Assembly: GCA_030403585.1 (NCBI GenBank)
Contig: JAUEPE010000031.1
Coordinates: 1 to 64,000, forward strand
Source of the DNA: Frankia sp. RB7
Lineage (GTDB): Bacteria; Pseudomonadota; Alphaproteobacteria; Rhizobiales; Xanthobacteraceae
Length of the DNA stretch: 64,000 nt
Reading direction: 5' to 3'
Below the pieces are notes generated by a model. The model had not been told where the DNA came from. It saw only the letters and a program-made list of their open reading frames with translations, and made no database searches. Positions 1 through 8,055 of the stretch are shown piece by piece (within the stretch, counting starts at the first letter, position 1; each line of letters starts with the position of its first letter). The position numbers were made by a program, and so were the translations under genes.

Positions 1-146
1 CGCCGCAATACCAGCCCGGGAAGGACCAGATTTTCCGCAATAGCGTGCGCGATCGGCAGGATCTCGAGGAGCTGAGAATTAAGGCTAAGCCCAAGACCCG
101 GGCTGAGCTCAAGACGGAGGCGACAAAGCCGCTTGCGGCGGAGTGA
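1..146 (+). CDS. C-terminal end of an unidentified protein (5' end outside window)
   Basis: An open frame enters from the left edge (first full codon at position 3) and stops at TGA 144-146. It gives 47 residues rich in Lys, Arg and Glu and ending in TKPLAAE. No domain can be recognised in so short a tail. The next gene starts 53 bp downstream on the same strand, so it could be co-transcribed with the monooxygenase. The codon use looks like real coding sequence of this genome, but identity and function are unknown. Confidence 0.45.
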   Translation, partial: PQYQPGKDQIFRNSVRDRQDLEELRIKAKPKTRAELKTEATKPLAAE

Positions 147-199
147 CCGCCCGTGCGACGTTAACGGCGTTGCCTGTGTATTGAGTGGAGTAGAGGGCG

Positions 200-1450
200 A
201 TGAAGGCGATTATCGTCGGCGGCGGTATCGGTGGTCTCACAACGGCGTTGATGCTGCGGGCCCGCGGCATCGGCTGCGAGATTTTCGAGCAGTCCGATAC
301 GATCCGCGAGCTCGGCGTCGGTATCAACACGCTGCCGCACGCCATGCGTGAGCTTGCCAGTCTTGGCCTGCTGCAGAAGCTCGACGACGTCGCGATCCGT
401 ACCGACCAGCTCTACTACCTCAATCGCCATGGCCAGGAGGTCTGGCGCGAAGCCCGGGGCGTGGACGCCGGCCACGACGTGCCGCAATTCTCGATCCATC
501 GCGGCCGCCTCCAGGGTGTCATCCATCGCGCTGTCGAGGAGCGGCTTGGGGTGGAGGCGATCCATACCGGCTGCCGGCTTGGTGCGTTCACGCAGGACGA
601 GGGCGGCGTCACGGCCTATTTCTTCGACCGTGCTGGCTCGCATATCCACACCGCCCGCGGCGATATCCTGATCGGTGCCGATGGTATCCATTCGCGCGTG
701 CGCGACACGCTGTTTCCGAACGAAGGGCCGCCATGCTGGAACGGCCTGATGTTGTGGCGCGGTGCGCGCGACTGGCCGATGTTCCTCACCGGCAAATCGA
801 TGATCGTCGCCGGTGGTCTCAATGCCAAGGTGGTGATCTATCCGATCGCGGAGGGATCGAGCCCGGCGAGCCGTCTGACCAATTGGGCGGTGCTGGTGAA
901 AGTGGGCGAGGGTAACGCGCCGCCGCCGCGGAAAGAAGACTGGTCGCGCCCGGGACGGCGCGAGGAGCTGATGCCGCATGTCGCGCGCTTCTCGGTGCCC
1001 TATATCGACGTGAAGAGCCTGATTTCGGCGACGCCCGAGTTCTATGAGTATCCGACCTGCGACCGCGATCCCTTGCCCTATTGGTCGTCCGGACGCGTCA
1101 CCCTCCTCGGCGATGCCGCGCATCCGATGTACCCGGTTGGCTCCAATGGTGCCTCGCAGGCGATCCTCGACGCGCGCTGCCTTGCCGACGCGCTGATGCG
1201 CGCCGAGCATCCGCGTCAGGCCTTGATGGAATATGAGAAGAGGCGCCTGCCGATGACGGCGGACATCGTCCGCTCCAACCGCCGCGGAGGCCCCGAAGGG
1301 GTCATCGACGCCGTCGAGCAGCTTGCGCCCGACGGCTTCGATAATGTCGAAAACGTGCTGAGCTATTCCCAGCGCGAGGCGATCGTGCGTGGCTATGCTA
1401 CTAAAGCTGGCTTCGCCGCAGTCCCGGGACTTGCGGCGGTGCGCGCTTGA
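200..1450 (+). CDS. FAD-dependent aromatic monooxygenase (class A flavoprotein hydroxylase)
   Basis: This 416-residue protein is likely a single-component NAD(P)H/FAD hydroxylase of the salicylate / 3-hydroxybenzoate 6-hydroxylase type, which inserts oxygen into an aromatic acid in the cytoplasm. Visible motifs are the N-terminal Rossmann dinucleotide fingerprint GGGIGGL (about residues 8-14), the NAD(P)H/FAD DG motif GADGIHSR in the middle, and the GD motif with its following loop, LLGDAAHPMYPVGSNGASQA, near residue 305. The length is normal for the family. The ATG at 200 follows a purine-rich GTAGAGGGCG stretch. The neighbours (cupin, ABC binding protein, MarR, aryl-CoA ligase) support a role in aromatic acid breakdown. 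The actual substrate cannot be read from sequence. Confidence 0.85.
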   Translation: MKAIIVGGGIGGLTTALMLRARGIGCEIFEQSDTIRELGVGINTLPHAMRELASLGLLQKLDDVAIRTDQLYYLNRHGQEVWREARGVDAGHDVPQFSIHRGRLQGVIHRAVEERLGVEAIHTGCRLGAFTQDEGGVTAYFFDRAGSHIHTARGDILIGADGIHSRVRDTLFPNEGPPCWNGLMLWRGARDWPMFLTGKSMIVAGGLNAKVVIYPIAEGSSPASRLTNWAVLVKVGEGNAPPPRKEDWSRPGRREELMPHVARFSVPYIDVKSLISATPEFYEYPTCDRDPLPYWSSGRVTLLGDAAHPMYPVGSNGASQAILDARCLADALMRAEHPRQALMEYEKRRLPMTADIVRSNRRGGPEGVIDAVEQLAPDGFDNVENVLSYSQREAIVRGYATKAGFAAVPGLAAVRA

Positions 1451-1454
1451 GCCG

Positions 1455-1913
1455 CTAGCCGGCGCCGGGCGGCGGCGGCAGGAAGTGGATGTTGAACTCG
1501 GCGGCCATCGCCACCACGTCCTCCGGCTTCTGTTCCTTCATGTTGTGAAGGCCCCAGAACAGGTCGAACAGCCTTTTGGTCGGCGATACCCAGAACAGCA
1601 CTTTTGCGGTCTGGTCCGACTTGTTGAAGATGCCGTGCGGCACGCCCATGCCGAGACGGATCAGGTCGCCGGGCGTTGCCTGTGCTTCCGAATTGCCGAG
1701 CATGAAGTCGAGCTTGCCCTCCAGCATGTAGAGATATTCGTCCTGGTCGGGATGAATGTGCGGCGGCACGAACGTGCCCGGCGGCAGCGTGGCGTGCCAA
1801 GAGAAGCTGTTCTCGGTGTTGCTCTTCGGCACATAGGTCTGGCCGAGGATGTTCCAGGAGATACCCTGGATTCCCTCATTGGCCCGCGTGATGCCGGTGA
1901 TTTCACTCTTCAT
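1455..1913 (-). CDS. Small cupin-domain protein
   Basis: This is a 152-residue single-domain cupin. The metal-binding motif 1 is HIHPDQDEYLYMLEG and motif 2 is the PGDLIRLGMGVPHGIFN region, so the usual His/Glu/His metal ligands are present. Such proteins are metal-dependent dioxygenases, isomerases or plain binding proteins. The gene is convergent with the monooxygenase, with only 4 bp between the two stops, and follows the ABC binding protein on the same strand (30 bp gap). It is probably part of the same aromatic or acid degradation unit. No specific reaction can be assigned. Confidence 0.8.
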   Translation of the reverse strand: MKSEITGITRANEGIQGISWNILGQTYVPKSNTENSFSWHATLPPGTFVPPHIHPDQDEYLYMLEGKLDFMLGNSEAQATPGDLIRLGMGVPHGIFNKSDQTAKVLFWVSPTKRLFDLFWGLHNMKEQKPEDVVAMAAEFNIHFLPPPPGAG

Positions 1914-1943
1914 TGCAGTCCTCCCTTAACGCGACGTGCGGCC

Positions 1944-3119
1944 TTAGTTCGCCGCCTTGCAGTCCTTGGCATAGCGGTCGCCGTAGTTCTCGAAAACCTT
2001 TTGGACGATCTCGGTCTGGAATTTGCCGTCCGGACGCTTGGCGACCTTGGTCAGGTAAAAGTCCTGGATCGGATAGCCATTGGTGTTGAACTTGAACGAA
2101 CCACGCAACGACGTGAAGTCCGCCTTCTTCAGGGCTGCCGCAACGGCTTCCTTGTTGGAGAGGTCGCCCTTCACACGCTTGACCGCGCTGTCGATCAGCA
2201 TCGCGGCGTCGTAGGCCTGGAAGGCGTAGGTGCCGGGCACGCCGTTATAGGCGGCCTCATAGGCGGCAACGAATTTCTTGTTTTGGGGATTGTCGAGATT
2301 GGGCGCCCAGTTCGCGCCGCCGAACATGCCGACGGCCGCATCTTGCTGGGCCGGCAGGGTCGATTCATCCACTGTGAAGGCCGAGAGCACCGGAATGCTG
2401 TCGGCGAGGCCGGCTTGCTTGTACTGCTTGACGAGGTTGACGCCGAGACCGCCCGGCATGAACGTGAACAGCGCATCGGGCTTCTGCGAGGAAATCTTGG
2501 AAAGCTCCGGCTGGAAGTCCAGCGTGTTCAGCGGCATGTAGGACTCTTCGACGATCTCGCCCTTGTAGTCGAGCTTGAAGCCGGCGACCGAGTCCTTGCC
2601 AGCCTGATAGTTCGGCACCATGAGATACATGCGCTTGTAGCCGCGATCCTGCGCCACCTTGCCGAGGATCTCGTGAACCTGGTCGTTCTGATAGGACGTC
2701 ACATAGAAGAACGGGTTGCAATCCTTGCCGGCAAATGTCGACGGGCCGGCATTGGGGCTGATCAGGAAGGTCTTCGATTCCGTGACCGGCCGGTGGATCG
2801 CCTGGAGGATGTTGGAGAAGATCGGCCCGACGACGAAGTCGACCTTGTCGCGTTCCAGAAGGCCCTTGACCTTGGTCACGGCTACGTCAGGCTTCAACTC
2901 GTCGTCGACCGCAACGACCTCGACGTCGCGGCCACCCATCTTGCCGCCGAGATCCTTCACCGCGAGGGCAAAGCCATCGCGAACCTGCTGGCCGAGCGCG
3001 GCGCCGGGGCCCGACAGCGTCACGATCACGCCCAGTTTGATTTTCTCTTGTGCGAGGGCAGAGCTCATCGCGGTGCCGAGCAGCAAGGCGGCCACGGCCA
3101 AAGTCATTTGCGTCTTCAT
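1944..3119 (-). CDS. ABC transporter periplasmic binding protein, branched-chain amino acid/aromatic acid type (LivK-like)
   Basis: This 391-residue periplasmic binding protein of the Peripla_BP_6 family opens with a Sec signal peptide (MKTQMTLAVAALLLGTAMSS, cleavage near ALA-QEK). The mature part begins IKLGVIVTLSGPGAALGQQV, the typical LivK opening. In this bacterial group such proteins often bind aromatic acids as well as amino acids. I chose the ATG at 3119 because it places the signal peptide at the N-terminus. An upstream in-frame ATG would add 12 residues before it. No permease or ATPase genes are adjacent, so the transporter partners lie elsewhere. Two MarR-type inverted repeats lie upstream, so it is probably controlled by the divergent MarR. 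Confidence 0.85.
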   Translation of the reverse strand: MKTQMTLAVAALLLGTAMSSALAQEKIKLGVIVTLSGPGAALGQQVRDGFALAVKDLGGKMGGRDVEVVAVDDELKPDVAVTKVKGLLERDKVDFVVGPIFSNILQAIHRPVTESKTFLISPNAGPSTFAGKDCNPFFYVTSYQNDQVHEILGKVAQDRGYKRMYLMVPNYQAGKDSVAGFKLDYKGEIVEESYMPLNTLDFQPELSKISSQKPDALFTFMPGGLGVNLVKQYKQAGLADSIPVLSAFTVDESTLPAQQDAAVGMFGGANWAPNLDNPQNKKFVAAYEAAYNGVPGTYAFQAYDAAMLIDSAVKRVKGDLSNKEAVAAALKKADFTSLRGSFKFNTNGYPIQDFYLTKVAKRPDGKFQTEIVQKVFENYGDRYAKDCKAAN

Positions 3120-3256
3120 GATCTGTCCCCCATTAACGTCGGGCTTGCGTCGCAAGCCGCGTACCTTAATCCAAGCTTATGCCGATGATGGCCGCCGCGG
3201 CAAGCCAAGCTCGAGGCGTCACCATCGCGCGCGTAGCGGCGCATGCAAGCAGCGCG

Positions 3257-3284
3257 CCAATTATTTGAAGCCTAAAGAAATTGG
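3257..3284. promoter_or_regulatory. Candidate MarR operator 1 (28-bp imperfect inverted repeat)
   Basis: This is an inverted repeat centred at 3270.5 with perfect outer arms CCAATT and AATTGG and the core TTTGAAGCCTAAAG (3264-3277). Ten of 14 positions per arm are symmetric. The core recurs at 3333-3346 and 3971-3984. It lies in the divergent intergenic region between the ABC binding protein and marR. MarR proteins typically bind such 14-20 bp palindromes. Confidence 0.55.
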
Positions 3285-3332
3285 CGTGCGGTTGATTGTT
3301 GCAGCTTTGGGCTTGCAGCCGGCGTCGATTTA

Positions 3333-3346
3333 TTTGAAGCTCAAAA
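3333..3346. promoter_or_regulatory. Candidate MarR operator 2
   Basis: TTTGAAGCTCAAAA is a near-palindrome that shares its first eight bases with operator 1. It ends 12 bp before the proposed marR GTG start, a position that fits autorepression. Confidence 0.5.
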
Positions 3347-3358
3347 CGTTGGGAATCC

Positions 3359-3889
3359 GTGCCGGCGCCAATGCCGGGCGTGAGTGACTGCATCGAGATG
3401 CTCGATTCCGAGACCAAGGCCGCTGAAACGCCGGAGGACCATGCCGAAGAGCTTCGGCTGTGGTTGCGACTGCTCACCTGCACGACCCTGATCGAGGGAG
3501 AAGTCCGCGGCCGGCTGCGGCAACGTTTCGACGTCACGCTGCCCCGTTTCGATCTGATGGCGCAGCTCGACAAGGCGCCCGACGGCATGACGCTGTCGGA
3601 TGTCTCCAAGCGCATGATGGTGTCCAACGGCAACGTCACCGGCCTCGTCGAGCGCCTCGTGGAATCCGGCCATCTCGACCGCCGCACCTCGGAGACCGAC
3701 CGCCGCGTCCAGGTGATCCGGCTCACAAAGCTTGGCCGTGCCGAGTTTCGCAGGATGGCCTCGGAACACGAAACCTGGATCGCCGATCTCTTTGCCGATC
3801 TGACGCCGAAGGACGTGCGCGAGCTGATGCGATTGCTCGCCAAGACCAAGGCGTCGGCCCAGAAATCGGCCGCGCGTCGCCGGCCCTAA
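3359..3889 (+). CDS. MarR-family transcriptional regulator
   Basis: This 176-residue winged-helix repressor has a DNA-binding region of the form DGMTLSDVSKRMMVSNGNVT followed by GLVERLVESGHLDRR and the wing residues ETDRRVQVIRLT, all typical of MarR. It probably senses an aromatic acid or its CoA thioester and releases the three inverted repeats around it. The start is uncertain: GTG 3359 follows GGGA at short spacing, and ATG 3371 would remove four residues. It is divergent from the ABC binding protein and followed by the CoA ligase, consistent with a local pathway regulator. Confidence 0.85.
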   Translation: MPAPMPGVSDCIEMLDSETKAAETPEDHAEELRLWLRLLTCTTLIEGEVRGRLRQRFDVTLPRFDLMAQLDKAPDGMTLSDVSKRMMVSNGNVTGLVERLVESGHLDRRTSETDRRVQVIRLTKLGRAEFRRMASEHETWIADLFADLTPKDVRELMRLLAKTKASAQKSAARRRP

Positions 3890-3970
3890 GCGGGCCGACG
3901 CACCCTTCTCATCCCCCTTTGCCGCACGAAAATGCATGGGATGCTCAAAATCCGCTATTGCGCCAAATTG

Positions 3971-3984
3971 TTTTAAGCCTAAAA
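3971..3984. promoter_or_regulatory. Candidate MarR operator 3, upstream of the CoA ligase
   Basis: TTTTAAGCCTAAAA is the most symmetric of the three related repeats (six of seven positions per arm). It lies 52 bp before the ATG of the aryl-CoA ligase, where it could cover the promoter. Its presence at a second promoter is what makes the motif look like a real operator family. Confidence 0.55.
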
Positions 3985-4036
3985 TGTTTCCTGAGTTAGT
4001 GCTGCCGGGTGCTTTCCATGCGCAAAGGAGCGTGCG

Positions 4037-5728
4037 ATGGCCAACACCGCCAAGGTTCAAGTCTCGGGCTCGCATGACGCAAACGCTGCGACCGCCCATG
4101 TCGACACGTTCGCGCGGCAGCATCTGCCGCCGCCGGAGCTGTGGCCGGAGTTCATCTTCACGCGGCCGGAGCTGCGCTATCCGCCGCGTTTGAACTGTGT
4201 CAGCTATTTCCTCGACCGTTGGGTCGAGCAGGGGCAGGGCGATGCGCCTTGCGTCATCAGTCCCGCTGTCAGCTACACCTATCGCGAGCTGCAGGCGCTC
4301 GTGAATCGCATCGCCAATGTGCTGGTCGGCAAGCTCGGTCTTGTCACCGGCGGCCGTGTGATGCTGCGCTCCGCCAACAGCCCGATGATGGTCGCGACCT
4401 ATCTTGCGGTGATCAAGGCCGGCGGCATCTGCGTGGCGACGATGCCATTGCTGCGCGCCAAGGAGCTGTCCTATCCGATCCAGAAGGCGGAGATCTCGCT
4501 CGCGCTCTGCGACGGAAAACTCTCCGATGAGATGGAGAAGGCGAAGCTGGCCGCGCCCGGTCTCAAGCATGTGGTCTATTGGGGCAATGGTGCGGCCGAC
4601 TCGCTCGAGGCGCTGATCGCGGATGCGAGCGCCGAGTTCGCCGCGGTCGATACCGCCTCTGACGACATCTGCCTGATCGCCTTCACGTCGGGAACGACCG
4701 GCGATCCCAAAGGCACCATGCATTTCCACCGGGACATGCTGGCGGTGTGCGACGGCTACGCGCGCAACATCCTGCAGGCCGAACAGAAGGACCGTTTCGT
4801 CGGCTCGGCGCCGCTAGCCTTTACATTCGGCTTCGGCGGCGTGTTGTTCCCGATGCACATCGGCGCTTCCTTCGTCGTGATCGAGAAGACGACGCCCGAC
4901 GACATCCTGACGGCGATCGAGCAGTACAAGACCACCGTCTGCTTCACGGCGCCGACCGCGTATCGCGCCATGATCAGCAAACTGCCGGGCCGTGATATCT
5001 CCTCGCTGCGGAAGTGCGTGTCCGCGGGCGAGACGTTGCCCAAGCCGACATTCGATGCGTGGCTGAAGGCCACCGGCATCAAGCTCATGGACGGGATTGG
5101 CTCGACTGAGCTGCTGCACATCTTCATCAGCGCGACCGTGGACGAGATACGTCCGGGCGCGACGGGCAAGCCCGTGCCCGGCTATGAGGCGAAGATCGTC
5201 GACGATGACGGCAATGATTTGCCACCGGGCACCATGGGGAAGCTCGCGGTGCGCGGACCGACCGGTTGTCGCTATCTTGCCGACGAGCGGCAGCGGAAGT
5301 ATGTCCAGAACGGCTGGAACATCACCGGCGACACCTATCTGATGGATAACGACGGCTACTTCTGGTACCAGTCGCGTTCCGACGACATGATCGTGTCATC
5401 CGGGTACAATATCGCGGGGACCGATGTCGAAGTCGCGCTGCTCACGCATCCGTCGGTTGCCGAGTGTGGCGTCGTCGGTGCGCCGGACGAGGCGCGCGGG
5501 ATGATTGTGAAGGCCTATGTCATAGCAGCACCCGGCGTGACGCCGGATGCAAAGCTGGCAGCCGAACTGCAGGAGCATGTCAAACGCGAGATCGCGCCGT
5601 ATAAATATCCGCGTGCGATCGAGTTTGTGACGCAACTGCCGAAGACCGAGACCGGCAAATTAAAGCGCTTTGCCTTGCGGCAATTGGCGCAGGCGGCAGC
5701 GACGTCTTCGGGCGTCGCGGCAGAATGA
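4037..5728 (+). CDS. AMP-forming aryl-CoA ligase (2-aminobenzoate/benzoate-CoA ligase type)
   Basis: This 563-residue member of the ANL superfamily would activate an aromatic acid to its CoA thioester with ATP. The P-loop-like signature FTSGTTGDPKGTMHFH is near residue 220, the A5 region is GIGSTELLHIF, and the C-terminal motif YQSRSDDMIVSSGYNIAG plus PKTETGKLKRF supplies the catalytic lysine. The N-terminal DTFARQHLPPPELWPEF region resembles the 2-aminobenzoate-CoA ligase group. A good ribosome site (AAAGGAG) precedes ATG 4037. MarR operator 3 lies upstream and a RidA gene follows by 15 bp. Substrate preference between aminobenzoate, benzoate and related acids is inference. Confidence 0.82.
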   Translation: MANTAKVQVSGSHDANAATAHVDTFARQHLPPPELWPEFIFTRPELRYPPRLNCVSYFLDRWVEQGQGDAPCVISPAVSYTYRELQALVNRIANVLVGKLGLVTGGRVMLRSANSPMMVATYLAVIKAGGICVATMPLLRAKELSYPIQKAEISLALCDGKLSDEMEKAKLAAPGLKHVVYWGNGAADSLEALIADASAEFAAVDTASDDICLIAFTSGTTGDPKGTMHFHRDMLAVCDGYARNILQAEQKDRFVGSAPLAFTFGFGGVLFPMHIGASFVVIEKTTPDDILTAIEQYKTTVCFTAPTAYRAMISKLPGRDISSLRKCVSAGETLPKPTFDAWLKATGIKLMDGIGSTELLHIFISATVDEIRPGATGKPVPGYEAKIVDDDGNDLPPGTMGKLAVRGPTGCRYLADERQRKYVQNGWNITGDTYLMDNDGYFWYQSRSDDMIVSSGYNIAGTDVEVALLTHPSVAECGVVGAPDEARGMIVKAYVIAAPGVTPDAKLAAELQEHVKREIAPYKYPRAIEFVTQLPKTETGKLKRFALRQLAQAAATSSGVAAE

Positions 5729-5743
5729 GATGAGGATCAAGAA

Positions 5744-6208
5744 TTGTCCGTGACGACGCCGAAAGGCCCACAGCTCGCGGTGTTGCCAAGTGCAACCGAG
5801 GATGACGCCGGCCCTAAGGCACAGGTGCTCCAACCGTCCGGCTGGCCGATGCCGAAGGGCTATGCCAACGGCATGGCGGCCGAAGGGCGCTTCGTCGTCA
5901 CGGGAGGCGTGATCGGCTGGGATGCCGAGGAGCGTCTCGCCGACGGCTTTGTTGCGCAGGTGCGTCAGACCCTGAGCAATATCGCGGAAATCCTTGCCGA
6001 GGCCGGTGCGCGGCCCGAGCACCTCGTGCGCTTGACCTGGTATGTCGTCGACATGGACGAGTACCTCGCGAACCTGAAGGAGCTCGGCAAGATCTATCGC
6101 ACGATCTTCGGTGCGCACTATCCCGCGATGGCACTGCTCCAGGTCGTGCGCCTAGTCGAGAAGGCAGCGCGCGTCGAGATCGAAGCCACTGCCGTCATTC
6201 CTCGCTGA
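5744..6208 (+). CDS. RidA/YjgF-family protein
   Basis: This 154-residue Rid-family protein has the expected trimer-forming fold signature. Visible parts are the VTGGVIGWDAEE strand region, the central QTLSNIAEILAEAGARPEHL helix and the C-terminal ALLQVVRLVEKAARVEIEAT strand. Rid proteins deaminate reactive enamine/imine intermediates or act as related hydrolases. Its close linkage to an aminobenzoate-type CoA ligase suggests it handles a nitrogen-containing pathway intermediate (inference). The start is TTG 5744 or GTG 5750; GAGGAT lies just upstream. It follows the ligase by 15 bp, so one transcript is likely. Confidence 0.82.
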   Translation: MSVTTPKGPQLAVLPSATEDDAGPKAQVLQPSGWPMPKGYANGMAAEGRFVVTGGVIGWDAEERLADGFVAQVRQTLSNIAEILAEAGARPEHLVRLTWYVVDMDEYLANLKELGKIYRTIFGAHYPAMALLQVVRLVEKAARVEIEATAVIPR

Positions 6209-6228
6209 ACTACGCTCAGTTCGTCGTT

Positions 6229-6957
6229 TCAGCTCGCCTTGGAGAGGTTCTCGTCCTCGGGTGAGTTCAGGTAGACGCCGGACATGGTGTCGACCCAGCA
6301 CAGATGGTCGTGCACTTTCTTGACGCCCGCGACATTCTCGGCGGCAACGACCGCTGCCTGCCGCGCGCGTTCCTCGGTGATGACGCCGCTCAAGTGAACG
6401 ATGCCGTCGCGGACGATGACGTTCAGCCCGAACGGACACCAGTCGTTCTTCTCCATGGCATCGATGATGCGCCCGCGGATATGATCGTCGTCGGCGGTTG
6501 GATCCGGTACTTCGCGCGCGAGGGCTGCCACGGCCTGCAGCAGATTCGCGCGTGACACGATGCCGACGACCTTGTCGCCGCGAACCACCGGCAGCCGCTT
6601 CACGTTGTTCCGTTCCATGAGATCGACGATTTCCGCAAGCGCGGTATCTTCGGTGATGGTCACAGGCGAGGCGGTCATGACCTCCGATACCCTGCGGCCG
6701 TGCTCGTGGACAAAATCGCTGGCCGTCTTACCGGGACCGAAGATGAACCGCAGCCACCGGCCGCGCTTGCGCCCGGTGCCGATTTCGCTGCGGCGAATGA
6801 AGTCACCTTCCGAGACGACGCCGACCAGCTTACCGCTGTTGTCGACGACGGTGAGGCCGCTCACATGGCGCTTCAGCATGATGTTGGCGGCCTCGACGAT
6901 GTTGGTGTCGGGCGTGACCGAGATAACCGACCTGGTCATGATCTGGTGGGCGCGCAT
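6229..6957 (-). CDS. Twin CBS domain + BON domain protein
   Basis: This 242-residue protein starts MRAHQIMTRSVISVTPDTNI and has two CBS domains (about 1-60 and 95-155; the second contains VSEVMTASPVTITEDTALAE and NNVKRLPVV), then a BON domain (about 180-230, with NVIVRDGIVHLSGVITEE). CBS pairs bind adenine nucleotides and BON domains usually bind membranes or ligands, so this may be an energy-state sensor. ATG 6957 is preferred over an upstream in-frame start because GGAG lies at good spacing. A FixK box is centred 73 bp upstream, which predicts induction under oxygen limitation. Confidence 0.85.
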   Translation of the reverse strand: MRAHQIMTRSVISVTPDTNIVEAANIMLKRHVSGLTVVDNSGKLVGVVSEGDFIRRSEIGTGRKRGRWLRFIFGPGKTASDFVHEHGRRVSEVMTASPVTITEDTALAEIVDLMERNNVKRLPVVRGDKVVGIVSRANLLQAVAALAREVPDPTADDDHIRGRIIDAMEKNDWCPFGLNVIVRDGIVHLSGVITEERARQAAVVAAENVAGVKKVHDHLCWVDTMSGVYLNSPEDENLSKAS

Positions 6958-7023
6958 GGGGGAGCTCCGCAAGTTCATACAAATATCGATGAGCGGAGCT
7001 TAGATCAGCGACAGAGGTTTGGT

Positions 7024-7037
7024 TTGACTCAGGTCAA
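7024..7037. promoter_or_regulatory. FixK/Fnr box 1 (TTGA-CTCAGG-TCAA)
   Basis: This is an exact TTGA-N6-TCAA match, the consensus bound by FixK/Fnr proteins in rhizobia. It lies between the CHAD stop codon and the CBS-BON gene on the minus strand. If it sits near -40, transcription would start around 6990, which fits the ATG at 6957. Confidence 0.7.
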
Positions 7038-7055
7038 GTCAGCGCTCGTGTAGAG

Positions 7056-8030
7056 CTAGTCCTCCGGCTCCGAATCCGGTATCAGGTCGGAGGAGCGGAA
7101 GGGTTTTGCCTTGTCCAGCTTGCGATAGGCCGTCGAAGCCGTTCGCAACAGCTTCTTTTCTCGCTTGCGGTCGAGAAAGCGAATGCCGGCCTCGGGAACG
7201 GCCTCGTTCAACGATGTGGCCAGCGTTTGACCGCGCGCATCGTCGTTCAGCTGTCCCACCGATTTTTGCGCCCTGCGCAATTGCTTGAGGATCGACTTTT
7301 GCTTAGTCAGCGATCCCTCGCCGAACAGGTCTTCCAGCGACTCGATCGAATAAGTCAGTCGCTTGTTGAGAATCCGCAACTTGTGCCGTTTCTCCACGTC
7401 GAGCTTGCGCAGCTTCTTGGCCTTCCTGAGCAGCGCCTTCTCCCATTCGGTCAGTTGCGCCGTCGCGTGGTCGGCGAGCGGGCAGCGGCGCAGCCTGATG
7501 GCCTCCTTGCTGCGCCTGGTCGACCAGGGGCCACTCTCGATCCAGCTCGATGTCTGTTCCACCAGGCGGCGATATCGTGGTGATTGCAGCGCGCGGGCCA
7601 GCAGGCGATGGCTTTCGGCCCGCTTCTCGTCCCAGTGCTGGAGCTCGGCGATTACCGCGAGCTCGTCGCCGGTCTCGGCCACGACGCGTTCGATGGCGAC
7701 GTCGAGGTCCCGCACCATGCCGAGCTGGCTGTTTAGCCATTTCAACTCGGTCCAGACTTTGGGACGCAGCGCATCGTCGACCATGGGCGAAAAGAAGCGA
7801 ATCGCGGTCCGCAGATGGGTCAGCGCGATTCGGATCTGATGCAGCGCCTCCGGATCACCCCGGCAGGTGCCCTCATGCTGGGCGAGGACGGCGGCGAGGT
7901 GACGGCGGGCGATGATCCGAAAGGCGGTGTCGCAGGCCATACCGGGGCTTAGGCGCCCGGGCAGCGTATTGCGGCCCGCCGCCGGCCTGGCGCGGGCGGT
8001 CGCCGTCGAACTCGTGGTGGGTCGCGCCAT
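7056..8030 (-). CDS. CHAD-domain protein
   Basis: This 324-residue protein is built mostly of a CHAD domain, an alpha-helical bundle with many conserved His, Arg and Lys residues. Diagnostic stretches are ALHQIRIALTHLRTAIRFF near residue 80 and the basic helix EKRHKLRILNKRLTYSIESL near residue 220. CHAD domains bind polyphosphate and target proteins to polyphosphate granules. There is no attached CYTH triphosphatase domain. ATG 8030 is used; a TTG five codons upstream is possible. It follows the kinase-fusion gene by 25 bp on the same strand, so it is likely in that operon and under the FixK box at 9657. Confidence 0.82.
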   Translation of the reverse strand: MARPTTSSTATARARPAAGRNTLPGRLSPGMACDTAFRIIARRHLAAVLAQHEGTCRGDPEALHQIRIALTHLRTAIRFFSPMVDDALRPKVWTELKWLNSQLGMVRDLDVAIERVVAETGDELAVIAELQHWDEKRAESHRLLARALQSPRYRRLVEQTSSWIESGPWSTRRSKEAIRLRRCPLADHATAQLTEWEKALLRKAKKLRKLDVEKRHKLRILNKRLTYSIESLEDLFGEGSLTKQKSILKQLRRAQKSVGQLNDDARGQTLATSLNEAVPEAGIRFLDRKREKKLLRTASTAYRKLDKAKPFRSSDLIPDSEPED

Positions 8031-8055
8031 CCTAGCCCGCGCCAATCAGATTGCC

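Noticed and set aside
161-1210. Long minus-strand open frame opposite the flavin monooxygenase
   Set aside because: High-GC antisense shadow; the plus strand has clear FAD-binding motifs and a start, the minus frame has only low-complexity Arg/His/Ala sequence.
1389-3188. 599-codon plus-strand open frame opposite the cupin and ABC binding protein
   Set aside because: Antisense shadow. The minus-strand genes have a signal peptide, conserved motifs and ribosome sites; the plus frame resembles nothing.
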